A stretch of DNA of 64,000 nucleotides from Evansella sp. AB-P1 (GCF_029688925.1 NZ_JARUKY010000001.1:62001-126000), one strand, 5' to 3'; counted from the first letter of the stretch, positions 17,177-25,890 are shown. A program made the numbers and translations. Notes: generated from the sequence alone by a model not told the origin.

Positions 17177-17273
17177 GGTGATGATATAGTTTAGGGTATA
17201 GCTTTTGATATTATAATATTTACTTAGTAAACCCCTTACCGTCATTTATCGTTTTAGTTAACCTTTACTAGGA

Positions 17274-17310
17274 AGCTCTATGTCGAAATTGAAATCGACT
17301 AGAGTTTTTA
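17274..17310 (+). terminator. Expression-platform terminator of the pbuG riboswitch
   Basis: Stem CTCTA(t)GTCGA/TCGACTAGAG with one bulged T, then TTTTTATTTTT. Confidence 0.8.
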
Positions 17311-17349
17311 TTTTTGGTAACGATAATAACTAAAAGGAGAGTTTAAAAA

Positions 17350-18660
17350 ATGGACAAATTTTTCCGCTTTCAAGAATTAGGAACAAACTATAAGCGTGAA
17401 TCGTTAGGTGGTTTAACTACCTTCCTAGCAATGGCTTATATATTATTCGTTAATCCATATTATCTAGGCATGGCAGGTATGGATGAAAATGCAGTCTTTG
17501 TAGCAACTGCTCTAGCAGCAGCAATAGGTACGATTATTATGGGTGTTTATGCTAAATATCCGATCGCATTAGCACCAGGGATGGGATTAAATGCCTTCTT
17601 CACTTTCTCTGTTGTTATAGGGTTAGGTATTCCTTGGGAAACTGCATTATTAGGGGTATTTATTTCAGGTATCATCTTTATCATTATTACTGTAGCAGGA
17701 CTTCGTGAGATTATTATAAACGCAATTCCAATGCAATTAAAATATGCAGCAGCGGCTGGTATCGGTCTTTTCATCGCTTTCATCGGGCTACAAGGAGCAG
17801 AAATTGTTATTCCAGATGAGGCGGTTGCAGTTGCACTAGGTGACTTTACTAGTGGTACTACTTTATTAGCGATTTTCGGTGTAATTGTCACAGTTATTTT
17901 AATGGCAGCAGGTCTTCGTGGTGGTATCTTCTACGGTATGATTATCACAGCTGTCGCAGGTATAATTGTAGGGTTAATTGATTTACCAGGTAACCCAGTT
18001 GCACCTATTCCAAGTCTTGAACCAACATTTGGTGCATTCTTAACACCATTTTTTGAGCAATCCTTTGCTGAGATATTTACACTAAATCTAGTTATTGTTA
18101 TTTTAACATTCTTATTCGTAGACTTTTTTGATACAGCAGGAACATTATATGCAGTAGCAAATCAAGCTGGATTTATTAAAGATAATAAGCTTCCAAGAGC
18201 TAAAAAAGCTTTGATAGCTGACTCTTCAGCTTCTGCTATTGGTGCTGTTCTTGGTACGTCAACAACAACAGCTTATATAGAATCATCATCAGGGATTGCA
18301 GCAGGTGCACGTTCCGGTTTCGCATCTGTCGTTACAGGTTTATTATTCTTAGCTGCACTATTCTTCTCTCCATTACTTACTGTTGTGACCTCAGCAGTAA
18401 CAGCACCAGCATTAATCGTAGTTGGTGTATTGATGGCAGGTGCATTAGGAAACATCGAATGGAAAAAATTCGAGATTGCAGTACCAGCATTTTTTACAGT
18501 CATTGCAATGCCGTTAACGTATAGTATTGCCACAGGTATCGCATTAGGGTTTGTCATGTACCCAATTACGATGCTTGCGAAAGGAAGAGGAAAAGAAGTT
18601 CATCCGATTATGTACGTATTGTTCTTCGTATTTATCGCATACTTCATTTTCCATGACTAA
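17350..18660 (+). CDS. pbuG: Hypoxanthine/guanine permease (AzgA-like, PbuG)
   Basis: Purine-base uptake permease of the NCS2/AzgA family, 436 residues, about 12-14 membrane helices. Family motifs are the start FRFQELGTNYKRESLGGLTT, ALAPGMGLNAFF, FVDFFDTAGTLYAVA and GTSTTTAYIESSSGIAAGAR. The ATG follows AAGGAGAG. It is in the B. subtilis position after guaA and is controlled by its own PurR boxes and guanine riboswitch, so import falls when guanine is abundant. Confidence 0.96.
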   Translation: MDKFFRFQELGTNYKRESLGGLTTFLAMAYILFVNPYYLGMAGMDENAVFVATALAAAIGTIIMGVYAKYPIALAPGMGLNAFFTFSVVIGLGIPWETALLGVFISGIIFIIITVAGLREIIINAIPMQLKYAAAAGIGLFIAFIGLQGAEIVIPDEAVAVALGDFTSGTTLLAIFGVIVTVILMAAGLRGGIFYGMIITAVAGIIVGLIDLPGNPVAPIPSLEPTFGAFLTPFFEQSFAEIFTLNLVIVILTFLFVDFFDTAGTLYAVANQAGFIKDNKLPRAKKALIADSSASAIGAVLGTSTTTAYIESSSGIAAGARSGFASVVTGLLFLAALFFSPLLTVVTSAVTAPALIVVGVLMAGALGNIEWKKFEIAVPAFFTVIAMPLTYSIATGIALGFVMYPITMLAKGRGKEVHPIMYVLFFVFIAYFIFHD

Positions 18661-18683
18661 TAAATATTAACCAAAATATGTAG

Positions 18684-18719
18684 TCCACTTGCAGGTACAA
18701 TACCTGTAAGTGGATTTTT
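18684..18719 (+). terminator. Terminator after pbuG
   Basis: Long stem TCCACTTGCAGGTA/TACCTGTAAGTGGA (one G-U) with a tiny loop and a T run. Confidence 0.88.
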
Positions 18720-18813
18720 GTTTTGTGCTCCTGATTGAGAATGAAAATGAACGGGTATACACAAACTACTGTTAAACTTTGGCATCATAAAACTATGAAA
18801 AGAGGGAGTTTAC

Positions 18814-19902
18814 ATGCCTGCTATCGTTTCAGTAAGTTCAAGCATACCGAAACATACAATCAGTCAAAATGAAACAGAACAAATAGTGAAAGAGCTGTTT
18901 CAAAGTAGCTTCACTGATATGGATAGACTTATAAAAATTTTTGGGAACGGCCAAATAGAAAAACGGAATTTTATTGTACCGAAAGAATGGTTTCAAGAAG
19001 AGCATTCCTTCTCTGAGAAAAATGATTTATATATTCGTGAATCAATACAATATGGTGTGGATGCCATTAAAAAATGCTTGGTGAACCGTTCATCACTTAA
19101 TCGAGAAATTCATGAAGAGGAGATCGATGCCATTGTATTCGTCTCTAGCTCAGGACTAGCTACACCGACGATAGATGCTAGAATTATGAATGAAATGTCA
19201 TTCTCCCCTCATACTAAACGAATACCTTTATGGGGATTAGGGTGTGCTGGTGGAGGAGGAGGCTTAAGTAGAGCCTATGAATATTGCCTCGCTTTCCCAG
19301 ATGCGAAAGTCCTTGTCCTTTGCATTGAGATGTGCAGCATTACTTTTCAGCGTAATGACTTGAGAAAAAGTAATTTAGTTGGAACATCTCTTTTCGCAGA
19401 TGGTATTGCATGTAGTTTAGTGGTAGGTGATGAGGTTTTACAAAAAGAAGAGCTTTCCCGTTCTTACTGCCCTCATATCATGAATACACAATCCACCTTA
19501 ATGCCAGACTCTGAGGATGTTATGGGATGGGATGTGAGAGATGAAGGGTTATACGTCATTTTTTCACGAGACATTCCTACTGTAATTCAGAAGTGGTTAA
19601 AACCGAATGTCGAACAATTCCTCAATGGGAATAATGCAAAGCTAACAGATATTTCTCATTTTGTTGCTCATCCTGGAGGGAAAAAGGTAATTGAAGCGTA
19701 CGAAGCGGCACTTGGATATGGTTCGGACATGACGAGTATTTCTAGTGAGGTACTCAGGGACAATGGAAATATGTCCTCCCCTACCGTCCTTTACGTATTG
19801 AAAGAAACGATGCGTAGAGAACCAAGGAAAGGTGACTTAGGACTACTGACTGCTTTAGGACCAGGCTTCAGTTCAGAATTAATGCTATTAGAATGGAGAT
19901 GA
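18814..19902 (+). CDS. bpsA: Type III polyketide synthase (BpsA-like)
   Basis: Chalcone-synthase-like enzyme, 362 residues. The catalytic triad is visible: Cys144 in WGLGCAGGGGG, His286 in FVAHPGGKKV and Asn319 in DNGNMSSPT; the C-terminal ALGPGFSSE is also typical. In B. subtilis, BpsA extends fatty-acyl-CoA with malonyl-CoA to triketide pyrones, and the product is methylated by BpsB, whose homologue is encoded next. So alkylpyrone synthesis is inferred. The ATG follows AGAGGGAG. This pair replaces the yebC-yebE genes found here in B. subtilis. Confidence 0.9.
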   Translation: MPAIVSVSSSIPKHTISQNETEQIVKELFQSSFTDMDRLIKIFGNGQIEKRNFIVPKEWFQEEHSFSEKNDLYIRESIQYGVDAIKKCLVNRSSLNREIHEEEIDAIVFVSSSGLATPTIDARIMNEMSFSPHTKRIPLWGLGCAGGGGGLSRAYEYCLAFPDAKVLVLCIEMCSITFQRNDLRKSNLVGTSLFADGIACSLVVGDEVLQKEELSRSYCPHIMNTQSTLMPDSEDVMGWDVRDEGLYVIFSRDIPTVIQKWLKPNVEQFLNGNNAKLTDISHFVAHPGGKKVIEAYEAALGYGSDMTSISSEVLRDNGNMSSPTVLYVLKETMRREPRKGDLGLLTALGPGFSSELMLLEWR

Positions 19903-19908
19903 GTTGTA

Positions 19909-20433
19909 ATGACTATCTTTTGGATCGTTCTTAGTATCGTAGCACTCCAGCGGATTATAGAGCTTGTCATAGCAAAGCGCAATGAACGATGGCTAAAAAA
20001 TCAAGGGGGTAAAGAGTTCGGAGAGGATCATTATCGTTGGATTGTCCTTCTTCATATAAGCTTCCTTTTATTTTTCTCTGTTGAAGTATGGTTAAAGGGA
20101 GGAGAATTATTTACTTATTGGCTATTTATTCTCGGTATTTTCATTATCGTTCAATTAGGAAGAGTTTGGGTTATTTCTAGCTTAGGGAGATATTGGAATA
20201 CAAAAATATTAATAGTACCGGGAACGGAGCTCGTTGAAAGAGGGCCATATAAATGGATTAAACATCCAAATTATTGGATTGTAGCTATTGAAATATTCAT
20301 CCTACCTTTAATGTTTCAGGCGTATATAACTATGGTTGTATTTACAATATTAAATGCCTTTGTTTTACTTTTTATACGTATTCCTCAAGAAGAACGAGCT
20401 TTGAATCTATTAATGGAACGGCAAGAAGCTTAA
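19909..20433 (+). CDS. bpsB: Isoprenylcysteine-carboxyl-methyltransferase-like protein (BpsB/YpbQ)
   Basis: 174-residue membrane protein with about four or five helices and the ICMT-family C-terminal motif GTELVERGPYKWIKHPNYW, where the GPY and HPNY segments bind S-adenosylmethionine. It starts 7 bases after the polyketide synthase stop, so the two are coupled. In B. subtilis the equivalent enzyme O-methylates alkylpyrones made by BpsA. Function here is assigned from family plus neighbour. Confidence 0.88.
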   Translation: MTIFWIVLSIVALQRIIELVIAKRNERWLKNQGGKEFGEDHYRWIVLLHISFLLFFSVEVWLKGGELFTYWLFILGIFIIVQLGRVWVISSLGRYWNTKILIVPGTELVERGPYKWIKHPNYWIVAIEIFILPLMFQAYITMVVFTILNAFVLLFIRIPQEERALNLLMERQEA

Positions 20434-20499
20434 AGAGATTCATGATAAATTGCATGGATTTTTTATGAAAAGTTTCGTTTTAGCTCATACTTAGTGTTG

Positions 20500-20505
20500 T
20501 ATAAT
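20500..20505 (+). promoter_or_regulatory. -10 element upstream of yebG
   Basis: TATAAT about 55 bases upstream of the yebG ATG; no convincing -35 at the standard spacing. Confidence 0.4.
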
Positions 20506-20558
20506 CTGTATAGATTCAAAGGTATTTGATATAGGAAAGGAGTTTGTCTGAAGCTTTT

Positions 20559-20762
20559 ATGGGAAAAAAACAAACGAAGATGCGTTATTATGTAGAAGAT
20601 GGGGAAACAATTGATGATTGCTTAGATCGGATGAAAAAAGATGGGTATATTCCAGTTCGCAGAATGGAAGAGCCTGTTTTAAAAGAGGTAAAAAAGAATG
20701 GTGTGATAGAAGTAGAGGTTGCAAAACAGCGAATATGCTTTGAGGGGAAATTTCAATCCTGA
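20559..20762 (+). CDS. yebG: NETI-motif small protein (YebG-like)
   Basis: Small charged cytoplasmic protein of 67 residues. The segment GETIDDCLDRMKKDGYIPVR and the following EEPVLKEV identify the NETI-motif family, here with Gly in place of the first Asn. Its function is unknown. The start is uncertain: a TTG at 20544 is almost inside the GGAAAGGAG site, while the ATG at 20559 is 16 bases beyond it but gives the N-terminus expected from homologues (MGKKQTKMRYYV). It lies just upstream of the purine operon in B. subtilis too; here a repeat block and a germination operon separate them. Confidence 0.85.
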   Translation: MGKKQTKMRYYVEDGETIDDCLDRMKKDGYIPVRRMEEPVLKEVKKNGVIEVEVAKQRICFEGKFQS

Positions 20763-20816
20763 GAAAGCTGGCTAATTCCACTAATAGGACTCTTTATTGA
20801 ACTCAAAATCACTCAA

Positions 20817-20926
20817 GACGACTGCAAAGCAGCAATACAAAACCATGAGATGTGGTAGCATTGAAGGGGAATTTTCATATTTCATGGTACATGTTCGACT
20901 TGAATGGAAGTCTATCCTGAAAATAA
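20817..20926 (+). repeat. Dispersed repeat B, copy 1
   Basis: Shares GACGACYGCRAAGCAGCAA, ATGAGATG, TAGCATTGA, the CATG-containing centre and AAGTCTATCCT with copy 3 on the far side of array 1, in the same orientation. Confidence 0.7.
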
Positions 20927-20942
20927 GAAAGAAGACTCCATA

Positions 20943-20990
20943 TTGTTCCCGTAAATAGTAGGAGAGTGGATTTGCGGTAAGGTAGTATAC
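20943..20990 (+). repeat. Degenerate single unit of the 52-bp repeat family
   Basis: CCCGTAAATAGTAGGAGAG followed by TGGATTTGCGGTAAGGTA matches the array 3 unit (CCGCAAATAGTGGAAGAG, then TGAATTTGCGGTAA). Confidence 0.55.
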
Positions 20991-21003
20991 ATTAGTTAAA
21001 AAA

Positions 21004-21064
21004 TTTTCATCCCTCATGGTGTAAAATTAAATTCGCTTGCATGGGCAGTCTACCTTGAAAATAA
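21004..21064 (+). repeat. Dispersed repeat B, copy 2 (3' half)
   Basis: TTTTCATCCCTCATGGTG, GCTTGCATG and AGTCTACCTTGAAAATAAG match the 3' half of copy 1 and the inverted copy near 26.4 kb. Confidence 0.65.
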
Positions 21065-21074
21065 GTATTAGTTC

Positions 21075-21195
21075 AGGAGTGGAATGCGGTGACTCCAGCG
21101 GGAAAAGCAATAGCAGAAGACCCGACAATTCGGCACGTTAGTGCGAAGTGTGGAGGCTGAGGCATTGCCCGTGGTAAAGAAGACACTGTGAAGCA
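21075..21195 (+). repeat. GC-richer structured repeat
   Basis: Contains GCGGTGACTCCAGCGGGAAA, AGCAGAAGACCC, CGGCACGTTAGTGCG and GTGTGGAGGCTGAGGCATTG. Composition is clearly GC-richer than its surroundings. I recall very similar intergenic sequence in many Bacillaceae genomes but know no name or function for it. Confidence 0.6.
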
Positions 21196-21244
21196 TGAAC
21201 AGATGTCGCACTTATGCCTGTGGTGAAAGCTTTGCTTGCAAGGG

Positions 21245-21955
21245 CGGTTTTCTATATTACTGCAAACCTTCTTTTTCCCTTTGCAGGTTCATTGGAGGTC
21301 TTCTATATTCTTGCAATTGCTTTCTTCTCTTTTTGCAGGCTCATTGACTACGCATTTGCTATTTCTCCGACATTCTTCGGCTCCAGATTCCTGCTTAAAC
21401 CAAGCAAATTAATTCTTTCCCTTTAAAGGAACATAGAAGATTACTTTATTACCGCAAACTTGCTATTTCCGATTTGCAGGCTTAATGGAGGTCTTCTATG
21501 TTACCGCAAACCTGCTTTTCTGATTTGCAGGCTTATAGGAGGTCTTTTATATTACCGCAAACTTGCTATTTCTGATTTGCAGGCTTATAGGAGGTCTTCT
21601 ATAATACTGCAAACTTGCTTTTTCCGATTTGCAGGCTTATAGGAGGTCTTCTATAATACCGCAAACTTGCTTATACTGATTTGCAGGCTTATAGGAGGTC
21701 TTCTATAATACCGCAAACTTGCTTTTACTGATTTGCAGGCTTATAGGAGGGCTTCTATGTTACCGCAAACCTGCTTTTCTGATTTGCAGGCTTATAGGAG
21801 GTCTTCTATCTTCCCGCAAACTTGCTATTTCCGATTTGCAGGCTTATAGGAGGTCTTCTATCTTCCTGCAAACCACTTTTCCTCCATTTGCAGGCCCATA
21901 GGACACCTTCTATCTTCCTGCAAACTTGCTTTTCCCAATTTGCAGGTTCATTGAC
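21245..21955 (-). repeat. 52-bp tandem repeat array 1
   Basis: About ten regular and two or three degenerate units of roughly 51-52 bp. Read on the minus strand each unit is TTTGCGGTA, TATAGAAGACCTCC, TATAAGCCTGCAAAT, then CAGAAAAAGCAAG. TTTGCAGG/CCTGCAAA forms the inverted core. Units inside the array are nearly identical; the middle GGAGGTCTTC segment differs from the GGCGCC of array 2. Not protein-coding and not CRISPR (no variable spacers). Confidence 0.92.
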
Positions 21956-22050
21956 GACCGCGAAGCAGCAAAATGATGAGATGCCTAGCATTGAGAGAGT
22001 ATTTCCCCCCCATGATGCAAATCAACATTTGCATGAGAAGTCTATCCTAA
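21953..22050 (+). repeat. Dispersed repeat B, copy 3
   Basis: Direct copy of B1 lying right after array 1: GACGACCGCGAAGCAGCAAA, ATGAGATG, TAGCATTGA and GAAGTCTATCCTAAAG. B1 and B3 therefore bracket the array as direct repeats of about 100 bp. Confidence 0.7.
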
Positions 22051-22087
22051 AGAGCTCTCCTTCAATTAAAAATGAGGAGAGCTTTTA
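22050..22087 (-). terminator. Terminator of the germination operon
   Basis: Stem AAGCTCTCC/GGAGAGCTC about 20 bases past the gerAC stop on the minus strand, followed by TTT. Confidence 0.7.
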
Positions 22088-22104
22088 TATTAGCCATTTT
22101 AGCA

Positions 22105-23214
22105 TTATCGTAAAGTACCTGTAGTTATAATTCTAGATTCCACATGTGTTGTAACTGTTGCACGACTAAAGACATCGTTCCAATGATTTTTGTCCCATTT
22201 ACTCCTATCTTTCATTCGAAAATAATGACCAATGCCAATGGGATCAATTTCTAACTCTTGGAATGTATTGATAGCAGAAACGATTCTACCTTCAATTTGC
22301 TCAGCTAATTTTTCTTCTAGCTTTTGTCGTTCCTCTTGAATTTCTAAATTCAGTTCTCCTGTATAATCAATAACGGCACCACTTAAGTAGACGTGTAAAA
22401 AGATTTCAGGATTATTAGGATCACCATTGGATTTTATTTTTCTCCTAGAACGAACAAAATTAATTATTACCTTCGTTCGTTCCTCATTGTTATTCTCATC
22501 AATAACGTACGATATATCAGCTATTTTTTGGTTTTTTCTCAAGGCTTCAACGATTTTTGCTTCATCTCTTTCCATTGTACCGACCATCTTTTCCCCTTTA
22601 AATAATGCGACCATGGAAATTTTCATAGACTCATTACTTACATTCTCAAGATATGGCACCATTGGATCTGAAACTCTATTTGTAGATTGGCGAATAAATT
22701 GATGAATCGAAGTAAAGGGGCTAAAAGCAGTTATTGTAGTTGGTTCTAACAGTTTATTTAAATATCGATTAATATCAGGTTTATCCGTATAATCCTTCGT
22801 GAGAAATTCCTTCATTGATCCTTTCACTACAGCTACATATGTATTTGTTCCAACTCGAGGGTCTCGATATAGGTTTTCTAGTGTTTCCCATACGCCCTTT
22901 TCCCTTGCAAACTCCTCACTGAACAAAATAACCCGAAGTTGGGCTGTAGATAATATTTTTTCTGATATGGTAGATCCCTCCATAAGTGCTTCGTGTGGGG
23001 AGTTTACTTTCGTTGTATATACTTGTGTTTTCGTTTCAGCATCTTTTTCAGGTTGAGGTAACGTTAATGTAATCTCCATTTTCCCCTTGTCTGAAACATC
23101 GATGCCCATTACGCCAACCATACCGTAGTTTTCTATGGTCGGTTGTTCATATTGTATATTACAGGCTGTTAATAAAGAGATGCACATTATAAAAATAACT
23201 AGTTTTATTTTCAT
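22105..23214 (-). CDS. Ger(x)C-family spore germination lipoprotein (GerAC-like)
   Basis: 369-residue C subunit of a GerA-type nutrient germinant receptor. The signal peptide ends in lipobox LTAC (lipidated Cys18), and the mature protein has the Ger(x)C pattern (GVMGIDVSDKGKMEITLTLP, LRVILFSEEFAREKGV, DRSKWDKNHWNDVF near the end). It would sit on the outer face of the spore inner membrane. Its ATG overlaps the B-subunit stop by 4 bases (ATGA). Last gene of the operon, with a terminator after it. Germinant specificity cannot be read from sequence. Confidence 0.92.
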   Translation of the reverse strand: MKIKLVIFIMCISLLTACNIQYEQPTIENYGMVGVMGIDVSDKGKMEITLTLPQPEKDAETKTQVYTTKVNSPHEALMEGSTISEKILSTAQLRVILFSEEFAREKGVWETLENLYRDPRVGTNTYVAVVKGSMKEFLTKDYTDKPDINRYLNKLLEPTTITAFSPFTSIHQFIRQSTNRVSDPMVPYLENVSNESMKISMVALFKGEKMVGTMERDEAKIVEALRKNQKIADISYVIDENNNEERTKVIINFVRSRRKIKSNGDPNNPEIFLHVYLSGAVIDYTGELNLEIQEERQKLEEKLAEQIEGRIVSAINTFQELEIDPIGIGHYFRMKDRSKWDKNHWNDVFSRATVTTHVESRIITTGTLR

Positions 23215-24302
23215 GTGCTAGACCCCTTTCTACTTTTAATCTTGTGAAGCATCAACAAAAATATTGGCAGTAAAAATAACACGTAGCCTGCGTATACAAC
23301 CCAGTTATCATATGCTAATCGTTGGAAAGTATTAGGAATTGGACCTGCTACTATAAATGCAGAAACAACACTTAGTATATACAGGTGTCTCGTTTTGTTT
23401 TTGTGCTTGCTGAGTACTGCATCTAGTCCTTTTTTGGCTACCCATAAAAAAATGGATGCTTTAGCTAAAGATAAGAAAATGTACAAAGTGATCCCTAAGT
23501 TTTCAATTCTTTCTACGTTAGAAAGCTCCACTGCTTGATATAAGTTAAGGAGTGGATATAATAGATTTTCAAGTTGCCAAGTAGAAAAGTAAACGACGCT
23601 AGCGATACAAATTAATAAAAGTAGTAAGATATACAGTAAAACACCAATGATGGTATGCTTATAAGCTTTTTTCTGATCTGTAATATAAGGGTAATAAAAA
23701 AGAATTAAAGATAATCCTAGCATCGTATGGCTTCCCTGATGCATAGCTAAAATCCAATGGGACACTCCTTGTTCAATCCTTGGAAATAGGTGGGTGAATA
23801 TGGCATCACCGAAGGCCCATTGACTGTAATACCCCATCCAAACTGTCATAAAAAAAGCTAGCATACTAAAGCGGGCGATGGATTTAATCCCTCCGTTGAC
23901 AATACAAACCATGACAAGAAAATAAGTAATTGTCGTAAATAAAATCGTATAATTAGGTAATGTAACTGATTGAACAATTCTTACATGTAATTGAGTTTCA
24001 CTAGCTACTTGGAAAATAGCGTAAAGAAGTATTAGTACATTTACTCCTTTTCCTAACCATTTTCCAACTAATTTTTCGTTTATCACATATAACGTGTCAC
24101 TTGGGTAATGACTGCATAAACGTAACATCGGTATAAGTAAGATTGTAGCTAAGATAAAATAAATAAATGGGATTAACCATAAGTTATGCCCAACAGTACT
24201 TAAATTGTGAGATATAGAAAAATTATACATACCACCTAGGCTACAATTCGTGAGAAATATAACGTGGTACTTGTTTAATTTTTTAAATTTTCCCTTATCC
24301 AT
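23211..24302 (-). CDS. GerAB-like spore germination permease
   Basis: 363 residues, about ten membrane helices, APC-superfamily fold typical of the B subunit of GerA receptors, which carries the germinant-binding pocket. It lies between the A and C subunit genes, starting 5 bases after the A-subunit stop and overlapping the C-subunit start. Family is clear from topology and gene order; the ligand is unknown. Confidence 0.9.
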   Translation of the reverse strand: MDKGKFKKLNKYHVIFLTNCSLGGMYNFSISHNLSTVGHNLWLIPFIYFILATILLIPMLRLCSHYPSDTLYVINEKLVGKWLGKGVNVLILLYAIFQVASETQLHVRIVQSVTLPNYTILFTTITYFLVMVCIVNGGIKSIARFSMLAFFMTVWMGYYSQWAFGDAIFTHLFPRIEQGVSHWILAMHQGSHTMLGLSLILFYYPYITDQKKAYKHTIIGVLLYILLLLLICIASVVYFSTWQLENLLYPLLNLYQAVELSNVERIENLGITLYIFLSLAKASIFLWVAKKGLDAVLSKHKNKTRHLYILSVVSAFIVAGPIPNTFQRLAYDNWVVYAGYVLFLLPIFLLMLHKIKSRKGSST

Positions 24303-24307
24303 ATCCC

Positions 24308-25810
24308 CTACTCCTCATCTAATGGCCTTGTCAATTGCTTTTTTGCCCTTGACATTCCGGATCTTGTAACTAAAAAGTTGACTGGCGCCCGTAAAACACT
24401 ATTTAATAGGTCTGTCCACTGTCTCGGAATGACTGGTGACATAAAAGGTGAACCAAGAGATGTTAAATTAGATAAATGATTCATCATCCATGCAAAAAAA
24501 ATTGCTTGTCCGTATATACCTAAAGAACCTCCAGCAATAATAAAGCCGTATCTAATAAAGCGAATGCCATTACTCATTAAATAGTTTGGTGGTATAAAGG
24601 AGAGTAAGGCGGTAACTGCAACAAGTACAATAAGAACATTACTTGCAAGACCTGCTTCAACAGCGGCAGTTCCTATAACAATTCCTCCAACGATACCGAT
24701 CGTTTGACCGATTTTTGTCGGCATCCTCGCACCTGCTTCCCGGAGAATTTCAATTACCATTTCAATTACTAATACTTCTAAGACAGGTGGGAAGAACACT
24801 TGCGCTCTTGATTCAGAAAGTGTAACCAATAACTGCGGTGGGAGCATCTCTGGATGGAACGTTAAAACAGATACATACGTCGATGTTAGTAAAATAGAAA
24901 CGAAGAATCCTCCTAATCGGATGGCGCGAATTAATGAGGCGGTTGTCCAGCGATTATAATGATCCTCTGTTGTTATAAACATTTCAATAAATGTTGCTGG
25001 TAAAATAGCAACCTCTGGACTCCCATTTAGCATGACGATAATTCTTCCATCAAGTAAAGACTCTACTGCATAATCCGTACGTACAGTGAACCCGTGTTGT
25101 GGAAATGGGGAAAAGGGTTTATCCTCTAAAGCTTGCTTTAACAGAGGTAATGCTACAAATCCTTGGTATTCAATATTTTTTATACGATAGAGAACTCGAT
25201 CAACATTTTCTTTATTTGCTATATTCTCCATATAAACAACAGCAACGGTATCATTTGTTTCTGTACCCATAGGTATTAATGTTGTTTTAAGATTAGGTGA
25301 ATGAATTCTCCTTTTAATCAACGATAGACTAGTCATTAACGATTCTGTAAAGGAGTCTTGTGGACCTAAAATGGTTGTTTCATTTTCTGCAGTAGTGATT
25401 GAACGTTCTTCCACGCTAAAGGTATTTACTTTTAGTAACGCATCTCTTTCAACGAAAAACAAAACAGAATACCCACTCATGATGTCGTGAAGGGAAGCCT
25501 GTAGGTCATTTATATCCCCATCGGTACTATTTTTCAGTACCTCTTTTGGAGTAGCATCTCCTATATTATTTAGTGGGTTTAAAACTAAATCTTGTAAGGT
25601 GCTAGACTTTGTTAAGGTCGATAAATAAATTAAGAAAACCTTTTCACCTTTAATTGATATTTCTTTCATTTCTATATCATCAATGTTCTTTAATTTATTT
25701 TTCAAACTCTCCACTGTAACTCTTTCTGGTGCTTGTGAGGTCTGATCTTGATTTTCTTGCTGTTGAGAAATTGTTTTATTTATACTCTTTTTAAACCAAT
25801 TCCATAGCAT
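24308..25810 (-). CDS. GerAA-like spore germination protein
   Basis: 500-residue A subunit of a GerA-type receptor. A soluble N-terminal part (about 1-250, with a Gln-rich start) is followed by the family motif RTDYAVESLLDGRIIVMLNG, the segment TTEDHYNRW, and about five or six membrane helices (including PPNYLMSNGIRFIRYG). With the B and C subunits it forms the germination complex in the spore inner membrane. Its presence shows the organism forms spores. The operon order A-B-C is standard; its position between yebG and purE is not the B. subtilis arrangement, so it was inserted or moved. Confidence 0.93.
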   Translation of the reverse strand: MLWNWFKKSINKTISQQQENQDQTSQAPERVTVESLKNKLKNIDDIEMKEISIKGEKVFLIYLSTLTKSSTLQDLVLNPLNNIGDATPKEVLKNSTDGDINDLQASLHDIMSGYSVLFFVERDALLKVNTFSVEERSITTAENETTILGPQDSFTESLMTSLSLIKRRIHSPNLKTTLIPMGTETNDTVAVVYMENIANKENVDRVLYRIKNIEYQGFVALPLLKQALEDKPFSPFPQHGFTVRTDYAVESLLDGRIIVMLNGSPEVAILPATFIEMFITTEDHYNRWTTASLIRAIRLGGFFVSILLTSTYVSVLTFHPEMLPPQLLVTLSESRAQVFFPPVLEVLVIEMVIEILREAGARMPTKIGQTIGIVGGIVIGTAAVEAGLASNVLIVLVAVTALLSFIPPNYLMSNGIRFIRYGFIIAGGSLGIYGQAIFFAWMMNHLSNLTSLGSPFMSPVIPRQWTDLLNSVLRAPVNFLVTRSGMSRAKKQLTRPLDEE

Positions 25811-25890
25811 TCATGATCACCATCCTCAACCTATCAATAATTGTAGTGAGATACTTATACACTATTTGTCCGAAACACTGGTTTATGTAG

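Larger units (their letters stand above)
20763..22104. other. Gene-free repeat block between yebG and the germination operon
   Basis: About 1.3 kb with no believable gene. From left to right: dispersed repeat B1, a degenerate 52-bp unit, dispersed repeat B2, a GC-richer structured repeat (21075-21195), tandem array 1, dispersed repeat B3 and the gerAC terminator. Short ORFs inside it (for example around 21460-21900) are translations of repeat units. Confidence 0.85.

Noticed and set aside
21445-21955. CRISPR array
   Set aside because: Units follow one another directly with no unique spacers, the whole 51-52 bp is repeated, and no cas genes are nearby.
20763-22104. Insertion sequence or prophage remnant
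   Set aside because: No transposase or integrase reading frame, and no terminal inverted repeats of IS type; only non-coding repeats are present.
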